64,000 nt of DNA from Thermus oshimai DSM 12092 (lineage in GTDB: Bacteria > Deinococcota > Deinococci > Deinococcales > Thermaceae), in assembly GCF_000373145.1 (NCBI RefSeq), contig NZ_KB890603.1, forward strand, positions 186,001 to 250,000. Direction: 5' to 3'. Every line of letters begins with the position of its first letter. Within the stretch, counting starts at the first letter, position 1. Below are positions 40,511-48,925 of this stretch, piece after piece. The notes below the pieces were generated by a model. The model was not told where the DNA came from, searched no databases, and was given only the letters and a program-made list of their open reading frames with translations. Both the position numbers and the translations under genes were made by a program.

Positions 40511-41196
40511 TGCTCCGCGCGGAAGGCCTCACCAAGCGTTACCGGCAAGGGGAGAAGGAGGTGGTGGCCCTCCAGGGCTTCACCTACGCCTTCCCTGCCG
40601 GGGCCACGGCCATCGTGGGGCCCTCGGGCTCGGGGAAGACCACCCTCTTAAACCTCCTCGCGGGGCTTGACCTGCCCACGGAGGGCGGGGTGTACCTGGG
40701 GGAGACCGCCCTCCACCGCCTTTCCGAGGACGAGCGGGCCCTGCTCCGCCTCCGGCACATGGGCTTCGTCTTCCAGCAGTGGAACCTCATCCCCACCCTC
40801 ACCGCCTGGGAGAACGTGGCCTTTCCCCTCCTCCTTGCGGGCTGGCCCCTCGCGAAGCGGCGGGCCAGGGCCCTGGAGCTTTTGGAGGCGGTGGGCCTCT
40901 TGGGGCGGGCGGACCATCCCCCCTCGAGGCTCTCCGGGGGGGAGCAGCAGCGGGTGGCCCTGGCCCGGGCCCTGGCCCTGGAACCCGAGGTCCTCTTCGC
41001 CGACGAGCCCACGGGCAACCTGGACGCGGAGTCCCGGGAGGAGGTGGCCCGCCTCCTCTTCCAGGCGGGCCGGGATCGGACCCTGGTCCTCGTCACCCAT
41101 GACCTCGAGCTCGCCGCCCGCGCGGAGAGGCGGCTCTACCTAAAGGGCGGGCGGCTTCTAAAGGTGGAGGAGGCTCAGGGGAGCCGCACCAAGTAG
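40510..41196 (+). CDS. ABC transporter ATP-binding protein (MacB/LolD type)
   Basis: The 228-aa ATPase shows Walker A GPSGSGKTTLLNLLAG, a Q-loop FVFQQWNLIPTLTAWENV, signature LSGGEQQRVALARAL, Walker B VLFADEPTGNLDAES and the switch His in LVTHDLELA. The FQQWNLIPTLTAWENV region is typical of the LolD/MacB/FtsE subgroup. Its ATG overlaps the permease stop. The last 22 bp overlap the convergent glycosidase gene. Confidence 0.9.
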   Translation: MLRAEGLTKRYRQGEKEVVALQGFTYAFPAGATAIVGPSGSGKTTLLNLLAGLDLPTEGGVYLGETALHRLSEDERALLRLRHMGFVFQQWNLIPTLTAWENVAFPLLLAGWPLAKRRARALELLEAVGLLGRADHPPSRLSGGEQQRVALARALALEPEVLFADEPTGNLDAESREEVARLLFQAGRDRTLVLVTHDLELAARAERRLYLKGGRLLKVEEAQGSRTK

Positions 41197-43298
41197 CGGA
41201 AGCCCAGGGGCTCCACCTCCACCTCCCCCCGGTAGGCCCGGCCCTCCAGGGGGTCGCGCCAGCGCCCCGGAGGCAAGGGCAGGACGGCCCCTTCCTTCCC
41301 GCTGTTGAAGGCGGCCAGCACCTCCTCCGCCCCCGGCTCCCCCCGGAGGAAGGCCAGGAGGAAGCCCTCCCCCACATAGCTCCGGTAAAGGGAGGAGCGC
41401 AGGGCGGGAAGCTCCGCCCTGAGCCGCCCCAGGGCCTGGTAAAAGACCAGGGTTTCCCCGTGGCACCGGTCCCACTGCAGGGGGTAGCGGTGGAGGTCGT
41501 AGGGGGGTTCGGAGGGCTTCTCCCCGGTGAAGCCGCACTCGTCCCCCTGGAAGGTCACGGGCACCCCGGGGAGGGCGTAGAGGAGGGCGGCGAGGAGGCG
41601 CTGGCGGGCCCGGGCCTCCGGGCCTGGGGTGTCCCTAAGCCCCCCGCCTCCCAAGGCGGTGAGGATGCGCTCCGTATCGTGGGAGCCCACCAGGTTGAAG
41701 CCCATGCCGGCCACCGCCTCGGGGTAGTCGGCAAAGAAGCGGGCCAGGTCGGCCGCGGCCCGGCCGGCGGGGTAGAGGGCGTTCCCGCGGGCGTAGCGCA
41801 GGAGGATGTCCCGCCCCAGGGCGTAGTTCATCAGGCTGTCAAACTCGTCCCCCTGGAGCCAGGAGGGGTCCTTCTGCCAGATCTCCCCCACCAGGTAGGC
41901 GTCCGGGCGGATGGCCTTGAGCTCTTTTCTAAACTCCTTGAAGAAGCCGTGGGCGTCGATGAGGTCCCCGGGCACGTCCACCCGCACCCCGTCAAACCCA
42001 AAGCGCACCCAGTACTTGGCCACCTCCAGGAGGTAGCGCCGTACCCCGGGGTTTCCGGTGTTCAGCTTGGGGAGGCTTCCCAAGCCCCACCAGCCCTCGT
42101 AGGCCTTGGGGTCGCCGGGGGTAAAGGGCCAGGTGCGGATGAAGTACCAGTTCCAGTAGGGGGAGGCTGGACCCCTTCGCACCACGTCCTGGAAGGCCCA
42201 GAAGCCCAGGCCGGTGTGGTTGGGCACGAAGTCAAAGAGCACCCGGATCCCCTGGCGGTGGGCCTCCTCCAGCACCCGCTTCAAAAGGGCCTTGTCCCCG
42301 AGCCTGGGGGCCACCTCCAGGTAGTCGTGGGTGTCGTACCCGTGGGCGGAGCCCGAGAGGAAGATGGGGTTCAGGTAAAGGAGGGTAACCCCGAGGGCCT
42401 TCAGGTGGGGGAGCTTTTCCAGAAGGCCTTGGAGGTCGCCCCCGTAGTACTGGTGGCAGCAGTGGTGAACGTGGGGCGGGTCCGTCCAGGAGGACACAAG
42501 GGGGGCTGGGCCCGACCAGAGGCGGTTGAAGCGGTACTCGTCCGAAAGGAGGGCCAGGGCGTCGTTCTTTGGGTCCCCGTTATGGAACCGGTCGGGGAAG
42601 ACCTGGTACCCCACCCCTTCCCCCACCCACGCCACTTCCTGGAAGAGGGCCTCGGGCGGGGTGAAGGGGCCGAAGACCTCCACCCCTTCCGCCGTTTCCA
42701 CGCGGATCCGGTAGGCCCTGGGGGCCCCTTCCGCCTTGGCCCGCCAGACCTCCGCCCCGGGGTAGCGGAGCTGGAGGTGCATGGGAACCTCCCCTTCCCC
42801 CCAAAGGAGGGTGGCCTTGCGCACGCTCCTCTCCCCCGCCTGGAAGCGGACCACCACCCCCCCGTCGGTGAAGGACACGTGGGCGGGGTTCTCCGGCTCG
42901 TGGGCGAAGTCCAGAGGGGCGGCTTCCCCCTCTTCCTTGGGGGGTGCGCCCACCAGAATGAGGGCGTTCCGTCCCCCGAAGCCGTCGTCCACGCAATCCT
43001 GGGCCCGGGGGTCCACCTTGTACTCCGGGGGGCGGCCGAAGGTGGGGTCGTAGCACATGTCCTTGGGCCAGGTGCCGTTGATGAAGAACTTGTAGGTGTA
43101 CTCCCCAGGGCGTAGGTCCAGGGTCACGGCGAAGCCGCCCTCCACGGGGGCCATGGGGGTCTCCCCCCAGCCGTTGAAGCTGCCCCTGAGGCTGACGCTC
43201 TGGACCTTGAGGCCCTCCGGCGGCTCGTAGCGGAACTCCACCGGGATGGCCAGGGCCAGGCCGGTTAAGAGGCCGAGGAGCATGAGAAGCGCGCGCAT
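41175..43298 (-). CDS. Secreted GH13 alpha-glucan hydrolase (neopullulanase/cyclomaltodextrinase-like)
   Basis: The 707-aa protein has a signal peptide (about 1-17). An N-terminal CBM48-like glycogen-binding domain is visible as SLRGSFNGWGETPM and PGEYTYKFFINGTW. A second beta domain and a GH13 barrel follow. Catalytic regions: DFVPNH; GFDGVRVDVP with the nucleophile Asp; VGEIW with the acid Glu; and VGSHDTERI. The ATG at 43298 has GGAGGGG just upstream and begins the signal peptide. A strong sigma-70 promoter lies 24 bp before it. It probably degrades extracellular maltodextrins or pullulan; exact specificity is unknown. Confidence 0.88.
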   Translation of the reverse strand: MRALLMLLGLLTGLALAIPVEFRYEPPEGLKVQSVSLRGSFNGWGETPMAPVEGGFAVTLDLRPGEYTYKFFINGTWPKDMCYDPTFGRPPEYKVDPRAQDCVDDGFGGRNALILVGAPPKEEGEAAPLDFAHEPENPAHVSFTDGGVVVRFQAGERSVRKATLLWGEGEVPMHLQLRYPGAEVWRAKAEGAPRAYRIRVETAEGVEVFGPFTPPEALFQEVAWVGEGVGYQVFPDRFHNGDPKNDALALLSDEYRFNRLWSGPAPLVSSWTDPPHVHHCCHQYYGGDLQGLLEKLPHLKALGVTLLYLNPIFLSGSAHGYDTHDYLEVAPRLGDKALLKRVLEEAHRQGIRVLFDFVPNHTGLGFWAFQDVVRRGPASPYWNWYFIRTWPFTPGDPKAYEGWWGLGSLPKLNTGNPGVRRYLLEVAKYWVRFGFDGVRVDVPGDLIDAHGFFKEFRKELKAIRPDAYLVGEIWQKDPSWLQGDEFDSLMNYALGRDILLRYARGNALYPAGRAAADLARFFADYPEAVAGMGFNLVGSHDTERILTALGGGGLRDTPGPEARARQRLLAALLYALPGVPVTFQGDECGFTGEKPSEPPYDLHRYPLQWDRCHGETLVFYQALGRLRAELPALRSSLYRSYVGEGFLLAFLRGEPGAEEVLAAFNSGKEGAVLPLPPGRWRDPLEGRAYRGEVEVEPLGFRYLVRLP

Positions 43299-43321
43299 AT
43301 CCCCTCCGTGGAACCTCTTCC

Positions 43322-43349
43322 ATCCTATCCCCCTACCCTTTTGTGTCAA
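43322..43349 (-). promoter_or_regulatory. Sigma-70 promoter of the GH13 gene
   Basis: On minus, TTGACA (43349-43344), 16 bp, TAGGAT (43327-43322). The leader is roughly 18 bases with GGAGGGG before the ATG, a conventional leadered transcript. Confidence 0.78.
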
Positions 43350-43394
43350 GCCTCGGTCAGCCCTTTTTCCAGAAAGAGCTGGTAGCATGGGGCC

Positions 43395-44594
43395 ATGCCC
43401 AAGCGGTGGATCGCCCTTCTCCTTAGCCTTGTGCCGGCCTTAGCCCAGGTGGACATCCCCTTCTGGCACGCCATGGATGGCCCCGCGGGCCGGGAGATCC
43501 AGGCCTTTGCCCGGGAGTTCAACGCCGCGCAAAGCCGCTACCGGGTCCTGCCCCAGTACGTGGGGGACTACCGGGAGGCGGAGACCCGGCTGGTGGCTGC
43601 CCTGCGCACGGGGGGGGCGCCGGTCCTCTTCCAGGCGGAGCTCTCCTTCTTCCCCAGGCTGGTGGGGGAGGGGCGGGCCTTGGCCCTGGACCCCTACCTG
43701 AACCTGGAGCGGGCCTTCCTGGAGGACCTTTTTGAGCCCGCCTGGGCCTACGGGGTGGTGGAGGGCCGGCGGTATGGCCTTCCCTTCAACACCTCCACCC
43801 CGGTCCTCTTCTACAACCTGGACGCCTTCCGGGCCAAGGGGCTGAAGCCCCCTAAGGACTGGAAGGAGTTTGAGCGGGTGGCCCTGGCCCTCACCAGCAG
43901 AAACGCCCGGGGCTTCATCTTCGTCACCGACCCCCAGGCCTGGCTTTTTGAGGCCATGGTGACCAGCCGGGGGGGGAGCCTGGTGAAGGACGGCCGCCCT
44001 AACTTCACCGCCCCGGAGGCCCTCGAGGCCCTAAGGATGCTGAAGCGCCTCCAGGACAGGGGGGCCCTCTCCGCCCGGAGCATGGCCGAGTCCACCTTCG
44101 CCCAGCTGGACTTCGTGCGCACCAAGGGGATGATGGTCATGGCCTCCATCGCCAACTGGCCGGCGGCGGAGAACTACTCCTTCGCCTTCACCCTGGGGGT
44201 GGCCCCCGTGCCCCGGGAGCCCGGGGGGAAGGTGCCCCTGGGCGGGGCCCAGCTGGTGGTCCTAAGGGGGGCCACGGAGGCCCAGGTCCAGGGGGCCATC
44301 GCCTTCTGGCGCCACCTCATGGAGCCGGAGAACGTGGTGCGCTGGGTCCAGGCCAGCTACTATGTTCCCGTGAGGAAGAGCGCCCTTCCCCTCCTGGAGG
44401 GCTTCTACCGGGAAAACCCCTTCCGCAAGGTGGCCTTTGAGCAGATCGCCTTTGCCCAAGAAAGGCCCCGCCTCCCCCAGTTCTCCACCTGGGCCTCCTT
44501 CCTGGCGGAGGCCCTGGAGAAGGCCCTAAAAGGGGGTCTGGCCCCTGAGCGGGCCCTGGAGGAGGCCCAGCGCAAGGCGGAGGCCGTGCGGTGA
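43395..44594 (+). CDS. ABC transporter substrate-binding protein (UgpB/sugar type)
   Basis: The 399-aa extracytoplasmic binding protein has a signal peptide (about 1-17) directly followed by VDIPFWHAMDGPAGREIQAF. This start resembles UgpB-like glycerol-3-phosphate and sugar-binding proteins of family 1. Further typical parts are GLPFNTSTPVLFYNLDAFR and PPKDWKEFERVAL. The leaderless ATG follows TAGCAT by 6 bases. No permease genes lie next to it, so it must pair with one encoded elsewhere. It is divergent from the GH13 gene. The ligand is unknown. Confidence 0.83.
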   Translation: MPKRWIALLLSLVPALAQVDIPFWHAMDGPAGREIQAFAREFNAAQSRYRVLPQYVGDYREAETRLVAALRTGGAPVLFQAELSFFPRLVGEGRALALDPYLNLERAFLEDLFEPAWAYGVVEGRRYGLPFNTSTPVLFYNLDAFRAKGLKPPKDWKEFERVALALTSRNARGFIFVTDPQAWLFEAMVTSRGGSLVKDGRPNFTAPEALEALRMLKRLQDRGALSARSMAESTFAQLDFVRTKGMMVMASIANWPAAENYSFAFTLGVAPVPREPGGKVPLGGAQLVVLRGATEAQVQGAIAFWRHLMEPENVVRWVQASYYVPVRKSALPLLEGFYRENPFRKVAFEQIAFAQERPRLPQFSTWASFLAEALEKALKGGLAPERALEEAQRKAEAVR

Positions 44595-45352
44595 GGCTAG
44601 GCTTCAGCCCCTTTAACGCGGAGATGGGCTACGAGGAGGCCTTCCGCCTGGCGGCGGAGGAGGGGGTGGACCTGGAGGTGGCCTACGACCTGCACGAGGT
44701 CCTCCCCCTGCCCGAGGCCAAGGCCTTAAGGGCCACGGGGGAGGCCTTGGGGGTGGGCTTTACCCTGCACCTGCCCTTCGTGGAGGTGAACCCCGCAAGC
44801 CTCATCCCCACGGTTCGCCAGCTTTCCGAGGACCGCCTAAAGCGGGCCCTGGAGTTTGGGGAGGCCTTGGGGGCTAAGGTGGGGGTCCTGCACACGGGCC
44901 AGGTGCCCCTCCGCCACCCCATGGCCCTGGCCCTGGCCCGGGAGGCCCTGGAGAGGACCCTTTCCGCCCTCCTCCCCCTCCCCTTCCCCGTGGCCCTGGA
45001 GAACCTGGCCCTCTTCCCCGAGGACCTCATCCAAGGCCCCGAGGAGCTCAAGGCCCTCCTGGACCGCTTCCCCCAGTACGGCTTCTGCCTGGACGTGGGC
45101 CACGCCCTGGTGGAGCTTGGGCCCACGGGGCCCTTCCGCTACCTCGAGGCCCTCGGAAACCGCCTCCTCCACCTTCACCTCCACGACAACCACGGGGCAC
45201 GGGACGACCACCTCCCGGTGGGGGCGGGCCGGGTGCCCTGGGAGGGGTTAAAGGGCTTCTTGCAGGGCTTCTCCGGCACCGCCGCCCTCGAGGTGGGGGG
45301 TGGGAAGGAGGGGGTGAGGCGGAGCCTCCTGCGCCTCCGGGCCCACCCTTAA
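44591..45352 (+). CDS. Sugar phosphate isomerase/epimerase family TIM-barrel protein
   Basis: The 253-aa protein is of the xylose-isomerase-like TIM-barrel group (AP endonuclease 2 family fold). Metal-binding residues are suggested by VGVLHTGQVP, VALENLALF, FCLDVGHALVELG and LLHLHLHDNHGARDDHLPVGAG (Glu, Asp, His). The GTG start overlaps the preceding stop (GTGA), coupling it to the binding protein. Either a sugar isomerase or an endonuclease IV-like enzyme is possible; the context favours sugar metabolism. Confidence 0.72.
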   Translation: MRLGFSPFNAEMGYEEAFRLAAEEGVDLEVAYDLHEVLPLPEAKALRATGEALGVGFTLHLPFVEVNPASLIPTVRQLSEDRLKRALEFGEALGAKVGVLHTGQVPLRHPMALALAREALERTLSALLPLPFPVALENLALFPEDLIQGPEELKALLDRFPQYGFCLDVGHALVELGPTGPFRYLEALGNRLLHLHLHDNHGARDDHLPVGAGRVPWEGLKGFLQGFSGTAALEVGGGKEGVRRSLLRLRAHP

Positions 45353-45356
45353 GCTG

Positions 45357-45389
45357 GGACATATGTCCTTGGCGCTGGGGGCTTATAGT
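45357..45389 (+). promoter_or_regulatory. fbc operon promoter with upstream palindrome
   Basis: TATAGT (45384-45389) is a good -10 box. The -35 position is occupied by a perfect 12-bp palindrome, GGACATATGTCC (45357-45368), and lacks a TTGACA match, which suggests an activator site. A 45-base leader with GGGAGG precedes fbcC. Confidence 0.5.
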
Positions 45390-45434
45390 GGTGGAGTGGG
45401 GTTTTGTACCCCTCTTCACGAATAGGGAGGCGCA

Positions 45435-46160
45435 ATGGTCGTAGACCGCATGGAAGTCTACCTGGACGAGGCGAAGGAACCCCTAGCCGTCCTCAAGGAG
45501 CCCCCGTATCGGCTCCACCTGGACACCCGCAAGATCCCCGACGGCGAGCACCGGCTACGCATCGTCACCCACTTCCGGGGAGGGGGGCAGGAGGTGCGGG
45601 AGGTCCCCTTCACCGTAAACAACTACCCCGACGTCCTGGTCCTGGGGGTGGACGAGGGGGGGGAGGTCTCGGGCACGGTGGAACTGCGCCTTTCCGTGGG
45701 GGAGCCCGACCTCCCGGTGGAGCCCGTGCGCGTTAACCCCCTCTGGTACGTGGTGGCCACGGTGGTGGTCCTGGGGGGGATCTGGAGCTACTTCGCCCTT
45801 TCCCCCGCCGCGGAGAAGATCGTGGCCGAGGTGGCCCCTCCGGCCCAGGAGGCCGCCCACGGGGAGGGGGCGGTCCAGCCCGCCGCGGGCGTGGACCCCG
45901 CCCTCATGGAGAAGGGCAAGGCCATCTACGAGGCCCACTGCGCCGCCTGCCACCAGGCCACGGGCCAGGGGATGCCCCCGGCCTTCCCGGCCCTGGCGGG
46001 GAACGCCAACCTGCAGGACGCGGCCATGGTCCTGAACGTCATCAAGAACGGCCGGGGGGCCATGCCCGCGGTGGGGGCGGCCTTCAGCGAGGAGGAGCTC
46101 AAGGCGGTGGCCACCTACATCCGCAACAGCTGGGGCAACAGCTTCGGCCCCGTGGAGTGA
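45435..46160 (+). CDS. fbcC: Cytochrome c1-like subunit of the bc1 complex
   Basis: The 241-aa subunit carries electrons from the Rieske protein to soluble cytochrome c. An N-terminal beta-rich domain of about 100 residues, without known function, precedes one transmembrane helix (103-121). A C-terminal cytochrome c domain follows, with haem site CAACH (Cys169, Cys172, His173) and a likely axial Met210 in GRGAMPAVG. GGGAGG lies before the ATG. First gene of the fbcCDFB operon known from T. thermophilus. The N-terminal extension is unlike mitochondrial cytochrome c1. Confidence 0.9.
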   Translation: MVVDRMEVYLDEAKEPLAVLKEPPYRLHLDTRKIPDGEHRLRIVTHFRGGGQEVREVPFTVNNYPDVLVLGVDEGGEVSGTVELRLSVGEPDLPVEPVRVNPLWYVVATVVVLGGIWSYFALSPAAEKIVAEVAPPAQEAAHGEGAVQPAAGVDPALMEKGKAIYEAHCAACHQATGQGMPPAFPALAGNANLQDAAMVLNVIKNGRGAMPAVGAAFSEEELKAVATYIRNSWGNSFGPVE

Positions 46161-46164
46161 GAGG

Positions 46165-46647
46165 ATGTACCGGAACGATCCCGTTCTCCCCACCTTTAGC
46201 CTCATCCTGGCCCTGGGCCTCTTCTACGCGGCCTACCTGGATGGCCTCTACATCGCCAGGCTCTTGGGCCACACCCCCGAGGAGCTTTCCGTGGGCCAGA
46301 TCGGCCTCATGGCCTTCGGGGCGGTCCTCCTCCTCTACGGCCTCATGGGCCTCATCTCCTACTGGTTGGAAGGCCTAGAGCTCCGCCCGGGCCGGCACTT
46401 CCCCACCCCCGCCACCGCCCCGGTGGCCGCGGGCGTGATCCTGGCCCTCCTCCTCACCGCCCTTTCCGGCTTCTTCGTGCGCCTCATCGTCTACTCCGCC
46501 CAGACGGGGCACAACCCCACCTGGCTCCAGGGCCTCGTCTTCGGGGGCATGAGCCTGGTGGTGGCGGCCCTCCTCGGCGTTTACCGGCGCTTCTTCGGCC
46601 GGGAAGAGGTCATCACCGAGGAGGAGAAGAGCGGCTTTCCCTGGTAA
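46165..46647 (+). CDS. fbcD: Membrane subunit FbcD of the bc1 operon
   Basis: The 160-aa integral membrane protein has about four helices and no cofactor motif. Its only His outside the termini are in the loops. It lies between cytochrome c1 and Rieske genes, as in the described Thermus fbcCDFB operon, where the role of FbcD is unknown. The ATG is 4 bp after the fbcC stop. Identity rests mostly on context. Confidence 0.8.
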   Translation: MYRNDPVLPTFSLILALGLFYAAYLDGLYIARLLGHTPEELSVGQIGLMAFGAVLLLYGLMGLISYWLEGLELRPGRHFPTPATAPVAAGVILALLLTALSGFFVRLIVYSAQTGHNPTWLQGLVFGGMSLVVAALLGVYRRFFGREEVITEEEKSGFPW

Positions 46648-46656
46648 AGGAGCACC

Positions 46657-47286
46657 ATGGACGAGCGCGAGATCCGTCTACGCACCTCGAGGCGCCGCCT
46701 CTTCCTCAAGGCGGCCATCGGCACGGGCATCGGGGTTTCCCTGGTTTCGGCCTTCTACGTGGGGGCGAGCCTCCGGCCCAAGGTGGTGGTCACCCCCGAC
46801 AAGGAGCCCTTAAAGCCGGGGGACATCCTGGTCTTCGCCCAAGGGGGAGGCCAGGGGAAGCCCATACGCCCGGAGGACCTGAAGCCCGGCGACCCCTTCA
46901 TCCTGGCCTACCCCATGGACCCCAAGACCCAGGTGGTGAAGAGCGGGGAGGCCAAGAACACCCTCCTCGTGGTCCGCTACCCTCCAGAGGAGCTGTCCCC
47001 GGAAACCGCAGAGCACGCGGTGGACGGGATCGTGGCCTACTCCGCGGTCTGCACCCACCTGGGGTGCATCGTGAGCCAGTGGGTGGCGGACAAGGGGGCG
47101 GCCCTCTGCCCCTGCCACGGCGGCACCTTTGACCTGAAGACGGGGGCCCGCATCGTGGCCGGCCCCCCGCCCAGGCCCATCCCCCAGCTCCCCCTCAAGG
47201 TGGAAGGGGGGGTCTTGGTGGCCGCCGGGGAGTTCTTGGGTCCGGTGGGCGTGCAGGCTTCCGCTGGAAGCTGCCGCCTGGTGTAG
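46657..47286 (+). CDS. fbcF: Rieske iron-sulfur protein of the bc1 complex
   Basis: The 209-aa subunit has an N-terminal twin-arginine-like segment and membrane anchor ([20 protein letters not shown]). The [2Fe-2S] ligands are Cys132, His134, Cys151 and His154, in CTHLGC and CPCHGG, with Cys137/Cys153 placed for the disulfide. The numbering equals that of the well-studied T. thermophilus Rieske protein. It transfers electrons from quinol to cytochrome c1. Third gene of the fbc operon. Confidence 0.96.
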   Translation: MDEREIRLRTSRRRLFLKAAIGTGIGVSLVSAFYVGASLRPKVVVTPDKEPLKPGDILVFAQGGGQGKPIRPEDLKPGDPFILAYPMDPKTQVVKSGEAKNTLLVVRYPPEELSPETAEHAVDGIVAYSAVCTHLGCIVSQWVADKGAALCPCHGGTFDLKTGARIVAGPPPRPIPQLPLKVEGGVLVAAGEFLGPVGVQASAGSCRLV

Positions 47287-47299
47287 GAGGGAAAGCGCC

Positions 47300-48559
47300 A
47301 TGTACAAGTGGCTGGACGAACGCCTAGACCTCTCGGGGCTTTACCAAAAGGTCCTCCGCAAGGCCTTCCCCGTGCACCATAGCTTCTTCCTGGGGGAGAT
47401 CACCCTCTTCGCCTTCATCGTGCTGGTGCTCACCGGGATCTTCCTCACCCTGAACTACGAGCCCTCCATCCGGGAGGTGAAGCTCCCCGACGGACGCACG
47501 GTGCCCGCGGCCTACGGGAGCGTCCTCTACATCGACAGCCTCCCCTTCGGGGCGGTGATCCGGAGCCTCCACCACTGGTCGGCCCACGTGATGATCGCCG
47601 CGGCCTTCCTCCACATGCTCCGCATCCTCCTCTCCGGGGCCTACAAGAAGCCCCGGGAGCTCAACTACCTGGTGGGGCTTGCCCTCCTCGGCCTTTCCGT
47701 GGTCACCGCCTTCACCGGCTACGCCCTGCCCTACGACAACTACGCGGTGACCGCCACCCGCATCGGCTACGGCATCGCCACCTCCATCCCCTGGATCGGG
47801 GAGGGCCTGGCCCAGATCATGTTCGGAGGGGAGTTCCCGGGCTCGGAGAAGTCCATCCCCAGGCTCTATAGCCTGCATGTGCTCTGGCTTCCCCTGGCCC
47901 TCATGGCCCTCATCGGCCTCCACCTCCTGGTGATGATGAAGCAGAAGCATACCCAGCCCCGCTACGCCGAGCGCGTGGCCCCGGGGAAGATCCTGGGCGT
48001 GCCCATGTACCCCCAGCAGATGGTCATGATGGGCATCCTCTTCGCCCTCTACGTGGGCCTCATGACCATCATCGCCGGGGCCTTCCTGGCCCACCCCATC
48101 GAGGCCTTCGGGCCCCCCACCCCCAACACCCCTGCGGTGAAGCCCGACTGGTACTTCCTCTGGATCTACGGCATCCTGCAGATCATCCCCTCCAGCTGGG
48201 AGTTCCACCTCTTCGGGGCCACCATCGGGCCGGAGTTCATCGGGGGGGCGATCGTCCCCGGCCTCCTGGGCCTGGTGGGCCTTCTCCTCCCCTTCGTGGA
48301 CACCCGCAAGGACAAGATGCGCTACCTCGAGCTCCCCTCGGAGCACCCCGTGCGCACCAGCGTCATCCTGGCCCTCCTGGTCTTCTTCCTCATGAGCACC
48401 CTGGCGGGGTACAAGATCGACTTCCAGCAGCAGGGCTCCCTCCTGGGGAACAACGCCGTGCTCTGGACCCTGGTCCTAGGGGGTCCCCTCCTCACCTTCT
48501 TCCTCTCCTACACCCTGATGCGCATCTTCTACGGCAAAAAGGAAGAAAGGGCCCTGTAG
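47300..48559 (+). CDS. fbcB: Cytochrome b of the bc1 complex
   Basis: The 419-aa full-length cytochrome b has eight or more helices. Haem-binding His are in HHWSAHVMIAAAFLHML and in LYSLHVLWLPLALMALIGLHLL. The quinol-oxidation motif appears as KPDWYFLWIYGILQ, a variant around the usual PEWY, here PDWY as in many actinobacteria and Thermus. The single chain contains both the b6-like and subunit IV-like parts. Last gene of the operon; a hairpin terminator follows. Confidence 0.94.
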   Translation: MYKWLDERLDLSGLYQKVLRKAFPVHHSFFLGEITLFAFIVLVLTGIFLTLNYEPSIREVKLPDGRTVPAAYGSVLYIDSLPFGAVIRSLHHWSAHVMIAAAFLHMLRILLSGAYKKPRELNYLVGLALLGLSVVTAFTGYALPYDNYAVTATRIGYGIATSIPWIGEGLAQIMFGGEFPGSEKSIPRLYSLHVLWLPLALMALIGLHLLVMMKQKHTQPRYAERVAPGKILGVPMYPQQMVMMGILFALYVGLMTIIAGAFLAHPIEAFGPPTPNTPAVKPDWYFLWIYGILQIIPSSWEFHLFGATIGPEFIGGAIVPGLLGLVGLLLPFVDTRKDKMRYLELPSEHPVRTSVILALLVFFLMSTLAGYKIDFQQQGSLLGNNAVLWTLVLGGPLLTFFLSYTLMRIFYGKKEERAL

Positions 48560-48578
48560 CGGCCCTTCCTTCTGGGGC

Positions 48579-48606
48579 CCCCGCCGAGGCGGACGCTTCG
48601 GCGGGG
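48579..48606. terminator. Hairpin between convergent fbcB and Rieske ferredoxin genes
   Basis: CCCCGCCGA (48579-48587) pairs with TCGGCGGGG (48598-48606). It lies between two convergent stop codons and could serve both. The sequence closely resembles another hairpin at 58247-58274. Confidence 0.65.
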
Positions 48607-48613
48607 TGCGCCT

Positions 48614-48916
48614 TTAGAGGTCCAGGTAGACCACCTCTCCTTCCACCCGCACGGGGAAGACCTTCACCGGCCGGGGGGCGGGCAGGGTGCCCCGGCCGGT
48701 CCTCAGGTCAAACCGCGCCCCGTGCCGGGGGCAGACGATGGCCCCCTCCTCCACCTCCCCCTCGTGCAGGGGGCCGTCGTCGTGGGTGCAGAGGTCCTCC
48801 AGGGCGAAGACCTCCTCCCCCGTGTGGAGGAGGAGGATGGGCCGCTTGTGCTCGGGCCGACGCACCACCAGGCGGCCTTCGCGGAACTCGGAGAGCCGGG
48901 CCACAGGGGTCCACAT
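48614..48916 (-). CDS. Rieske-type [2Fe-2S] ferredoxin
   Basis: The 100-aa soluble Rieske protein has ligands in DLCTHDDGPLHEG (Cys, His) and IVCPRHGARFDLRTGRG (Cys, His), lacking the disulfide Cys pair of respiratory Rieske proteins. This matches NirD/ferredoxin-component proteins found at the end of suf operons. The ATG at 48916 is chosen, with AAAGGGTGG upstream; an in-frame GTG is two codons earlier. It follows sufD by 9 bp. It likely supplies electrons for Fe-S assembly or an oxygenase; the partner is unknown. Confidence 0.82.
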   Translation of the reverse strand: MWTPVARLSEFREGRLVVRRPEHKRPILLLHTGEEVFALEDLCTHDDGPLHEGEVEEGAIVCPRHGARFDLRTGRGTLPAPRPVKVFPVRVEGEVVYLDL

Positions 48917-48925
48917 AACCACCCT

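Noticed and set aside
41460-43115. 551-codon plus frame antisense to the GH13 gene
   Set aside because: The minus frame has all four GH13 catalytic regions; the plus frame is low-complexity Gly/Val/Pro.
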